Below, piece by piece: positions 9,853-18,900 of a stretch of 64,000 nucleotides of DNA (positions are counted from its first letter, which is position 1; every line of letters begins with the position of its first letter). The stretch spans positions 4,759,001 through 4,823,000 of the forward strand of contig NZ_CP029617.1 of assembly GCF_003945545.1 (NCBI RefSeq), given 5' to 3'. The stretch comes from Streptomyces sp. WAC 01529 (GTDB lineage: Bacteria > Actinomycetota > Actinomycetes > Streptomycetales > Streptomycetaceae). Below the pieces are notes generated by a model. That model worked only from the letters and a program-made list of their open reading frames with translations, was not told where the DNA came from and made no database searches. The translations under genes and the position numbers were made by a program.

Positions 9853-9882
9853 CCTCGGGCCCGGCACAGGCCGGGCCCGAGG
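9853..9882. terminator. Bidirectional terminator between recQ and fah
   Basis: A perfect 13-bp GC-rich stem (9853-9865 with 9870-9882) and the loop ACAG lie between the convergent recQ and fumarylacetoacetase genes. The position suits termination from both sides. Confidence 0.7.
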
Positions 9883-9916
9883 GGTGAGGCGGCGGTCCGC
9901 CGGTGCAGGTGGTCGG

Positions 9917-9972
9917 CTCAGCGGGCCGCCACGGTCGGTGGGCCGCCACGATTGCCTCAGCGGGCCGCCACG
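9917..9972. repeat. Short direct repeats over the fah stop codon
   Basis: The 17-bp sequence at 9956-9972, which holds the fah stop and last codons, recurs identically at 9917-9933. A related partial copy (GGGCCGCCACG core) lies between them near 9940. The copies beyond the stop are non-coding. Confidence 0.8.
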
Positions 9973-11270
9973 ATCCGCCCGCTCACCTCGCCGAGGCCCA
10001 CCTTGGTGCCGTCCGGTCCCGGGGCCCACGCCGAGAGCGTGACCTCGTCGCCGTCCTCCAGGAACGTCCGCTTGCCGTCGGGGAGTTCGAGGGGGTCGCG
10101 GCCGTTCCAGGTGATCTCGATCAGGGAGCCGTACTGCCCGGCCGACGGCCCGCTGACCGTGCCCGAGCCGTAGAGGTCACCGGTGCGCAGGGAGGCGCCG
10201 TTGACCGTCATGTGCGCGAGCTGCTGCGCCGCCGTCCAGTACACGGTGGAGAACGGCGGCTCGGAGATGACGTGGCCGTTGAGCGTGACCGTCATGCGCA
10301 GGTCGTAGCCGCCCGGCTCGTCCGCGGCCGGCTCGGTGGAGTCGTCCAGGTAGGGCAGGAGCTGGTGCGTGCGCTCCGGGGGCGCGACCCGGGCCGCGTC
10401 CAGCGCGTCGAGGGGGGTGATCCACGCCGACACCGACGTGGCGAACGACTTGCCGAGGAACGGCCCGAGGGGGACGTACTCCCAGGCCTGGATGTCGCGC
10501 GCCGACCAGTCGTTGAGGAGGGTGAGGCCGAAGACGTGCTCGCGGAAGTCCGCGAGGGGCACGGGGGTGCCGTGCTCCGAGGGCGCGCCGACGACGAAGC
10601 CGACCTCCGCCTCGATGTCGAGGCGGGCCGAGGGGCCGAAGGCGGGGGCCGTGTCGGTGGGCGCCTTGCGCTGGCCGCTGGGGCGCACCACGTCCGTCCC
10701 GGAGACCACGACGGTGCCGGACCGGCCGTGGTAACCGATCGGCAGGTGCTTCCAGTTGGGGGTCAGCGGGGTCGGCGAGTCCGGGCGGAACATCTTGCCC
10801 AGGTTGGTCGCGTGGTGCTCCGAGGCGTAGAAGTCGACGTAGTCCGCGACCTCGAACGGCAGGTGCAGGGTGACGTCGGAGAGGGGGTGGAGCAGGGGGC
10901 GTACGGAATCCCGGTAGGAGGGGACGGTCACCCACGCCGTCAGGGCGCGCCGCACGTCGGACCAGGCGGTGCGGCCCGCGGAGAGGAGGGCGTTCAGCGT
11001 GGGCCGGGCGAGGAGCGAGACGTAGGGGGAGCCGAGGGCGGCGGCCGCGGCGCCCGCGTCCAGGACGTACGAGCCGAGCCGTACCCCTACCCTGCGCTGG
11101 TCGTTGCGCTCCCCGGCCAGGGAGAACACGCCGTAGGGGAGGTTGTGCGGTCCGAAGGGGTCGCCCTCGGGCAGGCCGAAGGGGTCGCCCTCTGAGCGGC
11201 CGACGGAGTCGCTGTCGGGGAGGCCGGGGGAGTCACCGGCGGCCGGGTCGAGCGGGGTCTGCTCGGACAT
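9957..11270 (-). CDS. fahA: Fumarylacetoacetase
   Basis: Catalyses the last step of tyrosine/homogentisate breakdown, cleaving fumarylacetoacetate to fumarate and acetoacetate in the cytoplasm. The 437-residue protein has the N-terminal segment FGPHNLPYGVFS and the catalytic-domain signature LLNDWSARDIQAWEYVPLGP, with HYTA-like and Glu-rich metal regions typical of the family. Residues about 15-42 are an imperfect octapeptide repeat (units ending in GDPFG) that is not part of the usual enzyme. The ATG at 11270 precedes this repeat; a later start would remove it, so the true N-terminus is uncertain. A nested palindrome at 11293-11326 lies just upstream. Confidence 0.93.
   Translation of the reverse strand: MSEQTPLDPAAGDSPGLPDSDSVGRSEGDPFGLPEGDPFGPHNLPYGVFSLAGERNDQRRVGVRLGSYVLDAGAAAAALGSPYVSLLARPTLNALLSAGRTAWSDVRRALTAWVTVPSYRDSVRPLLHPLSDVTLHLPFEVADYVDFYASEHHATNLGKMFRPDSPTPLTPNWKHLPIGYHGRSGTVVVSGTDVVRPSGQRKAPTDTAPAFGPSARLDIEAEVGFVVGAPSEHGTPVPLADFREHVFGLTLLNDWSARDIQAWEYVPLGPFLGKSFATSVSAWITPLDALDAARVAPPERTHQLLPYLDDSTEPAADEPGGYDLRMTVTLNGHVISEPPFSTVYWTAAQQLAHMTVNGASLRTGDLYGSGTVSGPSAGQYGSLIEITWNGRDPLELPDGKRTFLEDGDEVTLSAWAPGPDGTKVGLGEVSGRIVAAR
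11154..11249 (-). repeat. 24-bp tandem repeat in the fah N-terminal coding region
   Basis: Four adjoining 24-bp units (11154-11177, 11178-11201, 11202-11225, 11226-11249) are related. The first two are nearly identical and the last two decayed. They keep the reading frame and encode octapeptides of the form xPEGDPFG. Confidence 0.75.
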
Positions 11271-11292
11271 GCGTACCTGCCTCGCTTTCCAT

Positions 11293-11326
11293 AGGGGTGT
11301 GCCACACGTTACGTGTGTAGTCCCCT
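11293..11326. promoter_or_regulatory. Palindromic operator candidate upstream of fah
   Basis: The sequence CACACG-TTA-CGTGTG at 11303-11317 is a perfect 6-bp-arm inverted repeat. It is nested inside a second inverted repeat, AGGGG at 11293-11297 with CCCCT at 11322-11326. It starts 23 bp upstream of the fah ATG, a place where a repressor could block transcription. No regulator gene is adjacent. Confidence 0.5.
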
Positions 11327-11474
11327 GTTTCGGCAGTGCCTAAAGAGTTCGTAATGTCCGGATAAGCCTTGCTGGAGTGGTCAATTACGCCTTAGCGTCT
11401 TTTGCCTCAGCGGTTCTTGGGGGCGCGGGCGGGGTGGGTCCGGGTCGGGGTTGAGGGCGTACGTGGGGGGACCC

Positions 11475-12764
11475 GTGGCCAGGATGAGCAGCGGTGCGCC
11501 GTGCGCACCGGACCGGAGTGTTCCGGGGCTGATCGTGAAGTTCGGCGACTACCCCCTGCACCACGGCGGAGTGGGCGCGATCCGCAGCCTCGGCCGGCTG
11601 GGCGTGCCGATGTACGCGATCACGGAGGACCGCTACACGCCCGCGGCCGCCTCCCGCCATCTGACCCGCGCCTTCCCCTGGCCGACGACCGGCACCGAGG
11701 AGCCGGAACGCCTCGTGGAGGGGTTGTTGCGGGTGGGGCGCCGGATCGGGGCGCCGACCGTCCTCATCCCCACCGACGAGGAGGCGGCCGTCCTCATCGC
11801 CGAGCACCAGGACGAGCTGTCCGGGCCGCGGACCGGCTTCGGCGGGTTCCTCTTCCCGCGCGTGGAGGCGGAGTTGCCGCGGCGCCTGGCGAGCAAGCAG
11901 GGGCTGCACGAGCTGTGCGTGGAGCACGGGGTCGCCTCTCCGGCCGCCGCGTTCCCCGAGAGCCGGGCGGAGGTGGAGGAGTTCGCGGCCACGGCGCGCT
12001 TCCCGGTGGTGGCCAAGAACCGCGAGGCCTTCACCCGCCGGAAGCGGCCCGCGGTGCACGGCACCACCCGTATCGAGACCGCGCGGGGCCTGCTCGCGCT
12101 CGCCGGTGACTGGGGGGAGCGGCCCGGCGTGATCCTCCAGGAGTATCTGCCGAGGGAGCAGGCCGAGGACTGGATCGTGCACGCGTACTTCGACGCGGAC
12201 TCAAAGCCGCGCGCGCTCTTCACGGGCGTCAAGGTCCGCGCCTGGCCGCCGCACGCGGGGATGACGGCGAGCGCGTACGTCGTGGACAACCCGGAACTCG
12301 CGGACCTCGCCGCGCGTTTCATCAAGCGGATCGGCTTCACCGGCGTCATCGACCTCGACCTGCGCTTCGACCGGCGCGACGGTCAGTACAAGCTGCTCGA
12401 CTTCAACCCCCGGATGGGCGCCCAGTTCCGGCTCTTCGAGAGCGGGGCTGGCATCGACGTCGTCCGTGCCCTGCACCTCGACCTGACGGGGCGTGCCGTC
12501 CCCGAGGGGGCCCAGCGCCCCGGCCATCGGTTCGTCGTGGAGAACATCGACCTGCCCGCCCTCCTCGCGTACCGCCGCAGCGGCTATACGACGCCGCACG
12601 CGCCCGCCCGCGCGAGCGGTACGGAGCTGGCGTGGCTCGCCGCGGACGACATGCTGCCGTTCTTCACGATGCTCGCGAGGGTCGCGGGGCCGGGGGCCCG
12701 GAATCTGTACCAGCTGTGGCGCGCGGGGCGCCGTGGCGGCATCACCAGGGGGAGGGTTCCGTGA
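11475..12764 (+). CDS. ATP-grasp carboxylate-amine ligase-like protein
   Basis: A protein of about 429 residues of the ATP-grasp superfamily, whose members join a carboxylate to an amine or thiol through an acyl phosphate. The central part shows the ATP-grasp order: a Lys-containing strand (FPVVAKNREAF), the adenine loop region (ILQEYLPREQAEDWIVHAYF) and a metal-binding end (YKLLDFNPRMGAQFRLFE). The substrate is unknown. The start is uncertain: the GTG at 11475 follows a GGGGGG tract, the ATG at 11484 is close by, and a TTG at 11451 is also in frame. The stop overlaps the next gene by GTGA, so the two products are probably made together. Confidence 0.8.
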   Translation: MARMSSGAPCAPDRSVPGLIVKFGDYPLHHGGVGAIRSLGRLGVPMYAITEDRYTPAAASRHLTRAFPWPTTGTEEPERLVEGLLRVGRRIGAPTVLIPTDEEAAVLIAEHQDELSGPRTGFGGFLFPRVEAELPRRLASKQGLHELCVEHGVASPAAAFPESRAEVEEFAATARFPVVAKNREAFTRRKRPAVHGTTRIETARGLLALAGDWGERPGVILQEYLPREQAEDWIVHAYFDADSKPRALFTGVKVRAWPPHAGMTASAYVVDNPELADLAARFIKRIGFTGVIDLDLRFDRRDGQYKLLDFNPRMGAQFRLFESGAGIDVVRALHLDLTGRAVPEGAQRPGHRFVVENIDLPALLAYRRSGYTTPHAPARASGTELAWLAADDMLPFFTMLARVAGPGARNLYQLWRAGRRGGITRGRVP

Positions 12765-14023
12765 GCGAACCGGTGGCAGTCATCGGGGCCGGGCCGTACG
12801 GCTTGTCGACCGCGGCCCATCTGCGGGCGCGCGGCATACCGGTGCGGGTGTTCGGCGACCCGATGGTGAGCTGGCGTGCGCACATGCCCAAGGGGATGCT
12901 GCTGAAGTCGACGCCGGCGGCTTCGAACATCGACGCGCCGCAGCGCGGGCACGACCTCGTCGACTACTGCGACGCGGCGGGGATACGGCGCCTCGTCACG
13001 GACGAGGACATCGTCCCGGTCGAGACCTTCGTGGCGTACGGGGAGTGGTTCCGGCAGCAGCTGGTGCCGGGGGTGGAGCGGGTGCGGGTGGTCTCCGTGG
13101 AGCGGCGTGGCGCGGGCGGCGACCTCGCGCGCCCGCTGGGCCCCCCGCATACCTCTCCTGCCTTCGATCGGCGCCCCGGGTTCGAGCTGAAGCTGGACTC
13201 GGGGGAGCAGTTCACGGCCCGGGCGGTCGTCGTGGCGACGGGTCTTTCCGGGCTCTCGCGGCTGCCGCGCGAGCTGGCGCGGGCGGTGCCGGACGGGCCT
13301 TCCGCCACCGGTCCCGTCTCGCACAGCGCGCAGCACCACGACCTCTCCCGGTTCGCCGGGCGCGATCTGATCGTGGTGGGCGCCGGGCAGTCCGCGCTGG
13401 AGACGGCCGTGCTCGCCGCGGAGGCGGGGGCGCGGGTGCGGGTGGTGGCCCGGGGCAGGGGCGCGGTGGCCTTCGGCGAACCGCCCTGGCGGCAGCCGAG
13501 GTTCCGCCCCGAGTCGCCCTTCGGCAGGGCCTGGTCCCTGTACGCGATCAGTTACCACGCCGATCCGTACCGCCATCTGCCGCCCCAGGCACGGCACTTC
13601 CTGGTCCGGCGCGTCCTGGGGCCGCTCGGCGCGTGGTGGCTGCGGGAGCGCTATGCGGGCGCGGTCCGCACGAGCGAGGTACGGGGCATCAGGGCGGCAC
13701 GGGTGCACGAGGGGCGGCCCGTCCTGACGGTCGAGACGCTGGGCGGCCGCGTGGCGGAGTTCACCGCCGACCACGTCATCGCCGCGACGGGCTACCAGGT
13801 GGACCTCGCCGCGCTGGACTTCCTCGGCCACGCCTTGCGCGCCCGCCTCGCGACGAGCCGCGGCACGCCGAGGCTGGGCGCGGGCTACTCCTCGTCCCTG
13901 CCGGGCCTGTACTTCACCGGCATGCTGGGGGGTTCGTCGTACGGGCCGGTGATGCGGTTCGTGTGCGGCACGCGGTTCGCCTCTCCGCGGTTGGCGGGGC
14001 ATGTGGCGGGGGTGTGGGGGTGA
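12761..14023 (+). CDS. FAD/NAD(P)-binding monooxygenase-like protein
   Basis: A 420-residue flavoprotein of the flavin-monooxygenase / lysine-ornithine N-hydroxylase type. The FAD motif is VIGAGPYGLS (residues 7-16) and the NADPH motif VVGAGQSALE (205-214). The FMO-type ATGY motif appears near residue 340, with GMLGGSSYGP near the end. The substrate cannot be read from the sequence. It is translationally coupled to the ATP-grasp gene through GTGA at 12761-12764, which suggests a shared pathway acting on an amino-acid-like compound; that is inference. Confidence 0.82.
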   Translation: MSEPVAVIGAGPYGLSTAAHLRARGIPVRVFGDPMVSWRAHMPKGMLLKSTPAASNIDAPQRGHDLVDYCDAAGIRRLVTDEDIVPVETFVAYGEWFRQQLVPGVERVRVVSVERRGAGGDLARPLGPPHTSPAFDRRPGFELKLDSGEQFTARAVVVATGLSGLSRLPRELARAVPDGPSATGPVSHSAQHHDLSRFAGRDLIVVGAGQSALETAVLAAEAGARVRVVARGRGAVAFGEPPWRQPRFRPESPFGRAWSLYAISYHADPYRHLPPQARHFLVRRVLGPLGAWWLRERYAGAVRTSEVRGIRAARVHEGRPVLTVETLGGRVAEFTADHVIAATGYQVDLAALDFLGHALRARLATSRGTPRLGAGYSSSLPGLYFTGMLGGSSYGPVMRFVCGTRFASPRLAGHVAGVWG

Positions 14024-14065
14024 GTGGGACGCGGGGTGTTTCGGAGAGCACGGTCGACGGAAGCG

Positions 14066-14088
14066 CCGCGTGGGGAAGGGCCACGCGG
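14066..14088. terminator. Hairpin between the flavoprotein and immunity genes
   Basis: An 8-bp stem, CCGCGTGG (14066-14073) with CCACGCGG (14081-14088), and a 7-nt loop sit between convergent genes. A terminator is the simplest reading. Confidence 0.5.
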
Positions 14089-14112
14089 GGAAGCGCCGCT
14101 CCCGCACCGAGG

Positions 14113-14532
14113 TCACCCCTCGCCCGCTCCGCTGCCCCGGATGAGTCTCTCCAGGGCGTCGTCGGCGGTCTCTGCCAGCAGGTCGATGTAGTCCATGCCC
14201 ACGTACACCGCGCCGCTTGAGGCCATGCCCAGATAGAAGTTGCGGTGATCGGCCATGCCGAGGGGGCAGAGAGGGGTACCGGCTTCCTCATCGAGCGCTT
14301 CGAAGATCTCCCTGTCGTCCTTCGCCAGGAGTGGATCCAGCTGGAACTCCCGCCAGCCCCGGCCGTGGTCGGAACCCCGGACGACCGTCAGTCCGCCGAA
14401 CTCCGCGAGGAAGTCACGGGCGGCCGCATGGAATACGAAGCCGCCCTCGTCGCACAGGGCGCTCTCCCATGGCGCCGTGGGTACCGAACGGCCGGGAGAC
14501 CAGCCGGACCTCCGCAACACGCGGTCGGTCAC
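14113..14532 (-). CDS. SUKH-3-like immunity domain protein (fourth unit)
   Basis: A 139-residue single SUKH-3-like domain. It shares with the three units of the upstream gene the pattern RVLRxSGWxPGRS, HxAAxxFLxEFGGL, LDPLxA, LCPLG and AVYVGMD. SUKH domains neutralise nuclease and deaminase toxins of polymorphic toxin systems (family knowledge). The GTG at 14532 is the first in-frame start after the TAG stop of the preceding gene, and the codons between stop and GTG still encode the conserved RWS of the domain. This unit therefore looks like the detached fourth domain of one tandem protein. No good ribosome site is seen before the GTG. Confidence 0.8.
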   Translation of the reverse strand: MTDRVLRRSGWSPGRSVPTAPWESALCDEGGFVFHAAARDFLAEFGGLTVVRGSDHGRGWREFQLDPLLAKDDREIFEALDEEAGTPLCPLGMADHRNFYLGMASSGAVYVGMDYIDLLAETADDALERLIRGSGAGEG

Positions 14533-14550
14533 TTGGGACCACCGGATGCG

Positions 14551-15939
14551 CTACCGCACCCCCTCGATGAGCTTCCTCAAGGCCTCGTCGCCCGTTTCCG
14601 CAAGGAACGTCACCTCGTCCATGCCGACATGGACCGTGCCGTCCGCGGCCATGGCGAGGTAGGAGACGCCGCGGCCGATCCCGCCGATGGGGTAGAGGTA
14701 CTTCCCCGCCTGCTCGCCGAGGTCGTCGAAGATCTCGCGGTCCCACGTGGCCACCAGCGGGTCGAGCCGGAACGGAGTGCGCGCGGCCGTCCGCCCGGGG
14801 CCCCGCTGGTGGATCTCCAGACCGCCGAACTCCCGCAGGAAGCCGCGCGCGGCCTCGTGGATCTCGAAGTCCTCGTCGGCCTCGTGCAGCGTCCGCTCCC
14901 ACTCCTCCGTGGCGACGGACCGGCCGGGGTACCAGCCCGAGAGCCGCAGCACACGGTCGGTCTCGGCGGACCACCGCGTCCCGATCTCCGCGCGCAGGTC
15001 GTGCTCGGGGCTGTGGGGGAGCACGAGGTGGTCCCCCGCCGGGACGAACGGCAGCGGGGCGTCGGTGCGGCGCTCCATCACGAGCTTCTCCACGGCGTCG
15101 TAGCCGCTCTCCGCGAGCAGCTCGGCGCTGTCCCCGCCGACGTACACCGCGCCATCCGCCGCCATGCCCAGAAAGCTGTCACCGCTGTCCGCCCGGCCGA
15201 TGGGGCACAGGTCGGCCCCGGCCGCGTCGACGAACGCCGCGAAGGCCCCCGTGTCCGCCGCCGCGCCGAGCGGATCGAAGTGGTAGGGCGACTGAGGCAT
15301 GACCGGGCCGGGCGTCCACTCGTCGGTCCGCAGCCCGCCGAACTCGGCGAGGAACCGCCGAGCCGCCTCGTGGACCGGGAAACCGCGCTCTCGCAGCTCG
15401 CTCTCCCACTCCGGCCTGGGCACCCGGCGGTCCGGATCCCAGCCGGACGACCGGAGCACGCGCTTGGTCAGAGCCGACCAGCGGGACCGGAGTTCGGTCC
15501 CCTCGCCCGTTCCAGCGCCGACGCCTGCGTCCGACGCGAGCTTGTCCAGCGCCTCCCCAGGGGAAGGAGCGAGGAGCCGCACACTCTCCCGGCCGATGTA
15601 GACGGCCCCGCTCGGGGCCATGCCCACGCCGTCACCGCGGTCCGTGGCGCCGATGGGGCAGAGATACGCGGGTGAGCCCTCGTCCGGCACGTCGAAGACC
15701 TTGTCGTCCCAGTCGGCCGCGAGCGGGTCGATCCGGAACCGTCCGGCCTCCCCCGCGACGACCAGGCCACCGAACTCGGCCAGGAACCCCCGGGCCGCCG
15801 CGGACATGTCGATGCCACCGCGCCCCAGCAACGTCCGCCGCCACTCCTCGGTGGGCACCTCGCGGCCGGGGTACCAGCCTGCCTGGCGCAACGCGCGGTC
15901 GGTTGTCGCGGACCACTGCGGTCCGAGCCGGTCACTCAT
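14551..15939 (-). CDS. Triple SUKH-3-like immunity protein
   Basis: A 462-residue protein made of three tandem SUKH-3-like domains (about 1-145, 150-305, 313-462). Each opens with RWSAxTxRxLRxxGWxPxR and contains AAxxFLAEFGGL or a close variant, then a DPL segment and a GAVYxG segment. The ATG overlaps the stop of the RHS toxin gene as ATGA, so toxin and immunity are translationally coupled. The likely role is binding and blocking the deaminase tail; several diverged copies could cover several toxin variants (inference). The gene ends in a TAG after which the same frame continues into a fourth unit. Confidence 0.85.
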   Translation of the reverse strand: MSDRLGPQWSATTDRALRQAGWYPGREVPTEEWRRTLLGRGGIDMSAAARGFLAEFGGLVVAGEAGRFRIDPLAADWDDKVFDVPDEGSPAYLCPIGATDRGDGVGMAPSGAVYIGRESVRLLAPSPGEALDKLASDAGVGAGTGEGTELRSRWSALTKRVLRSSGWDPDRRVPRPEWESELRERGFPVHEAARRFLAEFGGLRTDEWTPGPVMPQSPYHFDPLGAAADTGAFAAFVDAAGADLCPIGRADSGDSFLGMAADGAVYVGGDSAELLAESGYDAVEKLVMERRTDAPLPFVPAGDHLVLPHSPEHDLRAEIGTRWSAETDRVLRLSGWYPGRSVATEEWERTLHEADEDFEIHEAARGFLREFGGLEIHQRGPGRTAARTPFRLDPLVATWDREIFDDLGEQAGKYLYPIGGIGRGVSYLAMAADGTVHVGMDEVTFLAETGDEALRKLIEGVR

Positions 15940-18900
15940 GACAGGGGGGCCTCTCTCACTCCGAGTCGGTCAAGCACGAACTTGCAGGAATCACAGGCTT
16001 CCTTCGGCCTCTGGTGCGCCGGGTTGCCCGCCGCACGCACGTCCACAGCGGCCATCACACCACCTCGCGGATCAACGCCCGCCTTCATGGCGTTCGACAG
16101 CGCCTCGGCCTCGCCGCACTTCCCGTGCTGTCCCAGTGCCCTCAGTTCCGCCGGAGCACGGTCGTAGGCGTCCCGGACAGCCGGATGCAAGTCGTGCTGG
16201 ACGTCGGCGCCGCCCTTGATGTTCGCACCGGTGAAGGGCGTTTCGTGCCCCGGCACCGACAGCCCGGCCGCACTCGTCGGCCGGGTCTTCTTGCTCTGGC
16301 CGGTCGGAGCGTCCTGCTCCTCCTGCGCCCGCCGCCTCGCCGCGTCCCGCGCCGCCGTCTCGCAGTCCGGGGCGAGGCCCAGGGGGTCCACCGCGGTGAA
16401 CGGGTTCGGGACGTACGCGCGGGGGTTCGGGCCGGGGGCCAGGCCGAGGGGGTCGACGGAGGCGTACTGGCCGGTCTCGGGGTCGTAGTGGCGCTGGTAG
16501 TTGTAGTTCAGCGCCGACTCGGGGTCGTGGTACTGGCCGGGGAACCGCAGGGGGCAGTACGCCCCTTCGCGCTCGGCCTCACCCAGGGGCGCGCCCCACA
16601 CCGTGGTCCGGGCCCGCCACGCCAGCTCCCCCTCGTCGCCGACCAGCTCGGTCGGGGTGCCGACCAGGTCGGTCACGATCGAGTAGAACTGGGCGTCCAC
16701 CCACTCCTGCGAGCGACCCTGGCCATGGCCCCGCCGACCATGCTCCGGGCCCTGCTCCGGGCCCTGCTCCTGCTCCTGCTCCCGCCCACGCCCCTGCGCG
16801 CCCTCCTCGCGGACGACGCGATCGACCTGGGTGACCGGGCTGAACCGGTCCGGCTCCCAGTCCCAGACCGTGCACGTGGGAGCCTCGTCACCCCTGCGCG
16901 TGACCTGCTCGGCCAGGACGAAGCCGTCCCAGGCGAACGTCACCTCCTCCACCACCGTCCGCCCGTCCGGCCCGAAGCGCTCCTTGGCGACGCGGCGGCC
17001 GAACGGGTCGTACCGGTAACCCCACTTGGTGCCGTCCGGCGTGGTGACTCCGACGAGCCGGTCCTGGCTGTCCCAGGCGTACCGCCAGACATCCGGCTTG
17101 CGCGAGAGGCGCTTCTTGCGGCGTACGACCACCCGGCCCTGGGCGTCGAACTCATAGCGGACCTCACCCGACCCGCGCCCCGCCGATCCGTGCGCCGCCG
17201 GTTCACCCCCGCCCGGCGTCCCGGGCCGTGACCCGGCGGAGCCCTGCCATTCGGCCCGGGTGAGGTTGCCCGCGGGGTCGTAGGCGTACCGCTCCGACCA
17301 GGTCGCCGCCCGCACGCCGGTGACCCGGCCGGTGCCGTCGACATCGAGCACCCGGTCACCGCCGAGCAGATCGCTGATCCCGGTGACCGCGCCGTCCGGC
17401 CGGTAGCGGTACGCCCGGTGCTGGAGGAGCCGCGGCCCGGGCGCGCCCGAGGAGCCGCCGTCCGCCGTCAGGGTCTGCGAGCCGAGCCTGCCGTCCGCGT
17501 CCCAGGTCTGGCTGAGCACGGTGGCGCCGCTCCGGCGCTCCACCTCGCGCCCCGCCTCGTCGTAACCGAAGGCGACGGTCCTGCCCGCCGTCCGCAGCAG
17601 CACCGGCCGGTCGCGGCCGTCGTACTCCCACACGCTCTCGGCGCCCGACGGCGTCACCCGGCGGGTGCGCCTGCCCAGCACGTCGTATGCCGAGCGGACG
17701 GTGGCGCCGTCGCACGTCTCGGCGAGGACGCGGCCCCGGGCGTCACGTTCGTAGGTCAGTTCGGTGTGGCCGCTGGTCACCCGGCGGACGTTGCCGACCG
17801 GGTCGTACGCGTAGGCCGTGACCCCCTCGGGAGTCCGCTCCTCGAGCACCTTGCCGAACGCGTCGCGCACGTACTCGATGCTCTGGCCCGCCCCGTTGGT
17901 CTGCCCGACCAGATGTCCCGCGGCGTCGAAGCGGTAGCTCTGCGTACGGCCGCCGAAGTCCTGCTCGCGGACCAGCCGGCCCGCCTCGTCGTAGAAGTAG
18001 CGCCAGGCCGCGCCGAGTTGGTTGGTGACCGAGGTGACGCGCAGTTCACCGTCGTAGGTGAACTCCAGCCGCGATCCGTCGGGGTTGACACGGGCCGACG
18101 GCAGGTCGAACCCGGAGTACTCGAAGCGGGTGACCTGGCCCAGCGTGTCCGTGTGCTCGACGAGGTTGCCCTCGCCGTCGTAGACGTGGTGTTCGGTGCT
18201 GCCGTCGGGCAGGATCCGGCGGCTCAGCTTGCCCTCGGGGGTCCACTCGAACCGGGTGACCGACCCGTCCGGGCCGGTCTGCGCGACCAGCCTGCCGAAC
18301 GCGTCGCGCTCGAAGTGCGTCGTGCAGCCCTCGGCGTCGGTGCTGGAGCGCGGCTGCCCGGTCGCGTCGGGTTCGAGCACGGCCGTGCGCCCCGCGGCGT
18401 CGGTGATCGCGGTGAGGCCGCCGAGGTCGTTGTACCGGTAGGAGATCCGGGCGCCGGTGGGGTCGGTCTCGCCGGTGAGGTTGCCGCGTTCGTCGTACTC
18501 CAGGTGCCAGATGTGACCGTCGGCCTGGGTGACGGTGACGGGCTGGCCGTGGATGCCGTTCTGAGCCAGCTCCCGGCTGCCGTCGGGGCGGATGACGGCG
18601 GTCGGGGCGCCGTCCGCGTCATAGACGTAACGGGTCGTCCTGCCGAGCGGGTCGGTCCGCGAGAGCAGGCGGTCGTAGCGGTCCCACTCGGAGCACGTGG
18701 TGTGGCCGAGCGGATCGGTCTGGGCGACGAGCTGGCGGAGTTCGTTGTGGCGGTAGGTGGTGGTGTTGCCCAGGGAGTCGGTGTACCGCGTCGTCCGGTT
18801 CTCGTCGTCGTACGCGATGGTGCACGAGAGGCGGCCGTCGGCGCCCTCGCCCGTGACGCAGCGGTCCTGGTCGTCGTAGGTGAAGCGGTACCAGCAGCCG

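Noticed and set aside
14551..14553. The TAG as a pyrrolysine or otherwise recoded stop
   Set aside because: There is no sign of pyrrolysine genes here, and stop recoding is not known for this family. Restart at 14532 is simpler, although readthrough remains untested.
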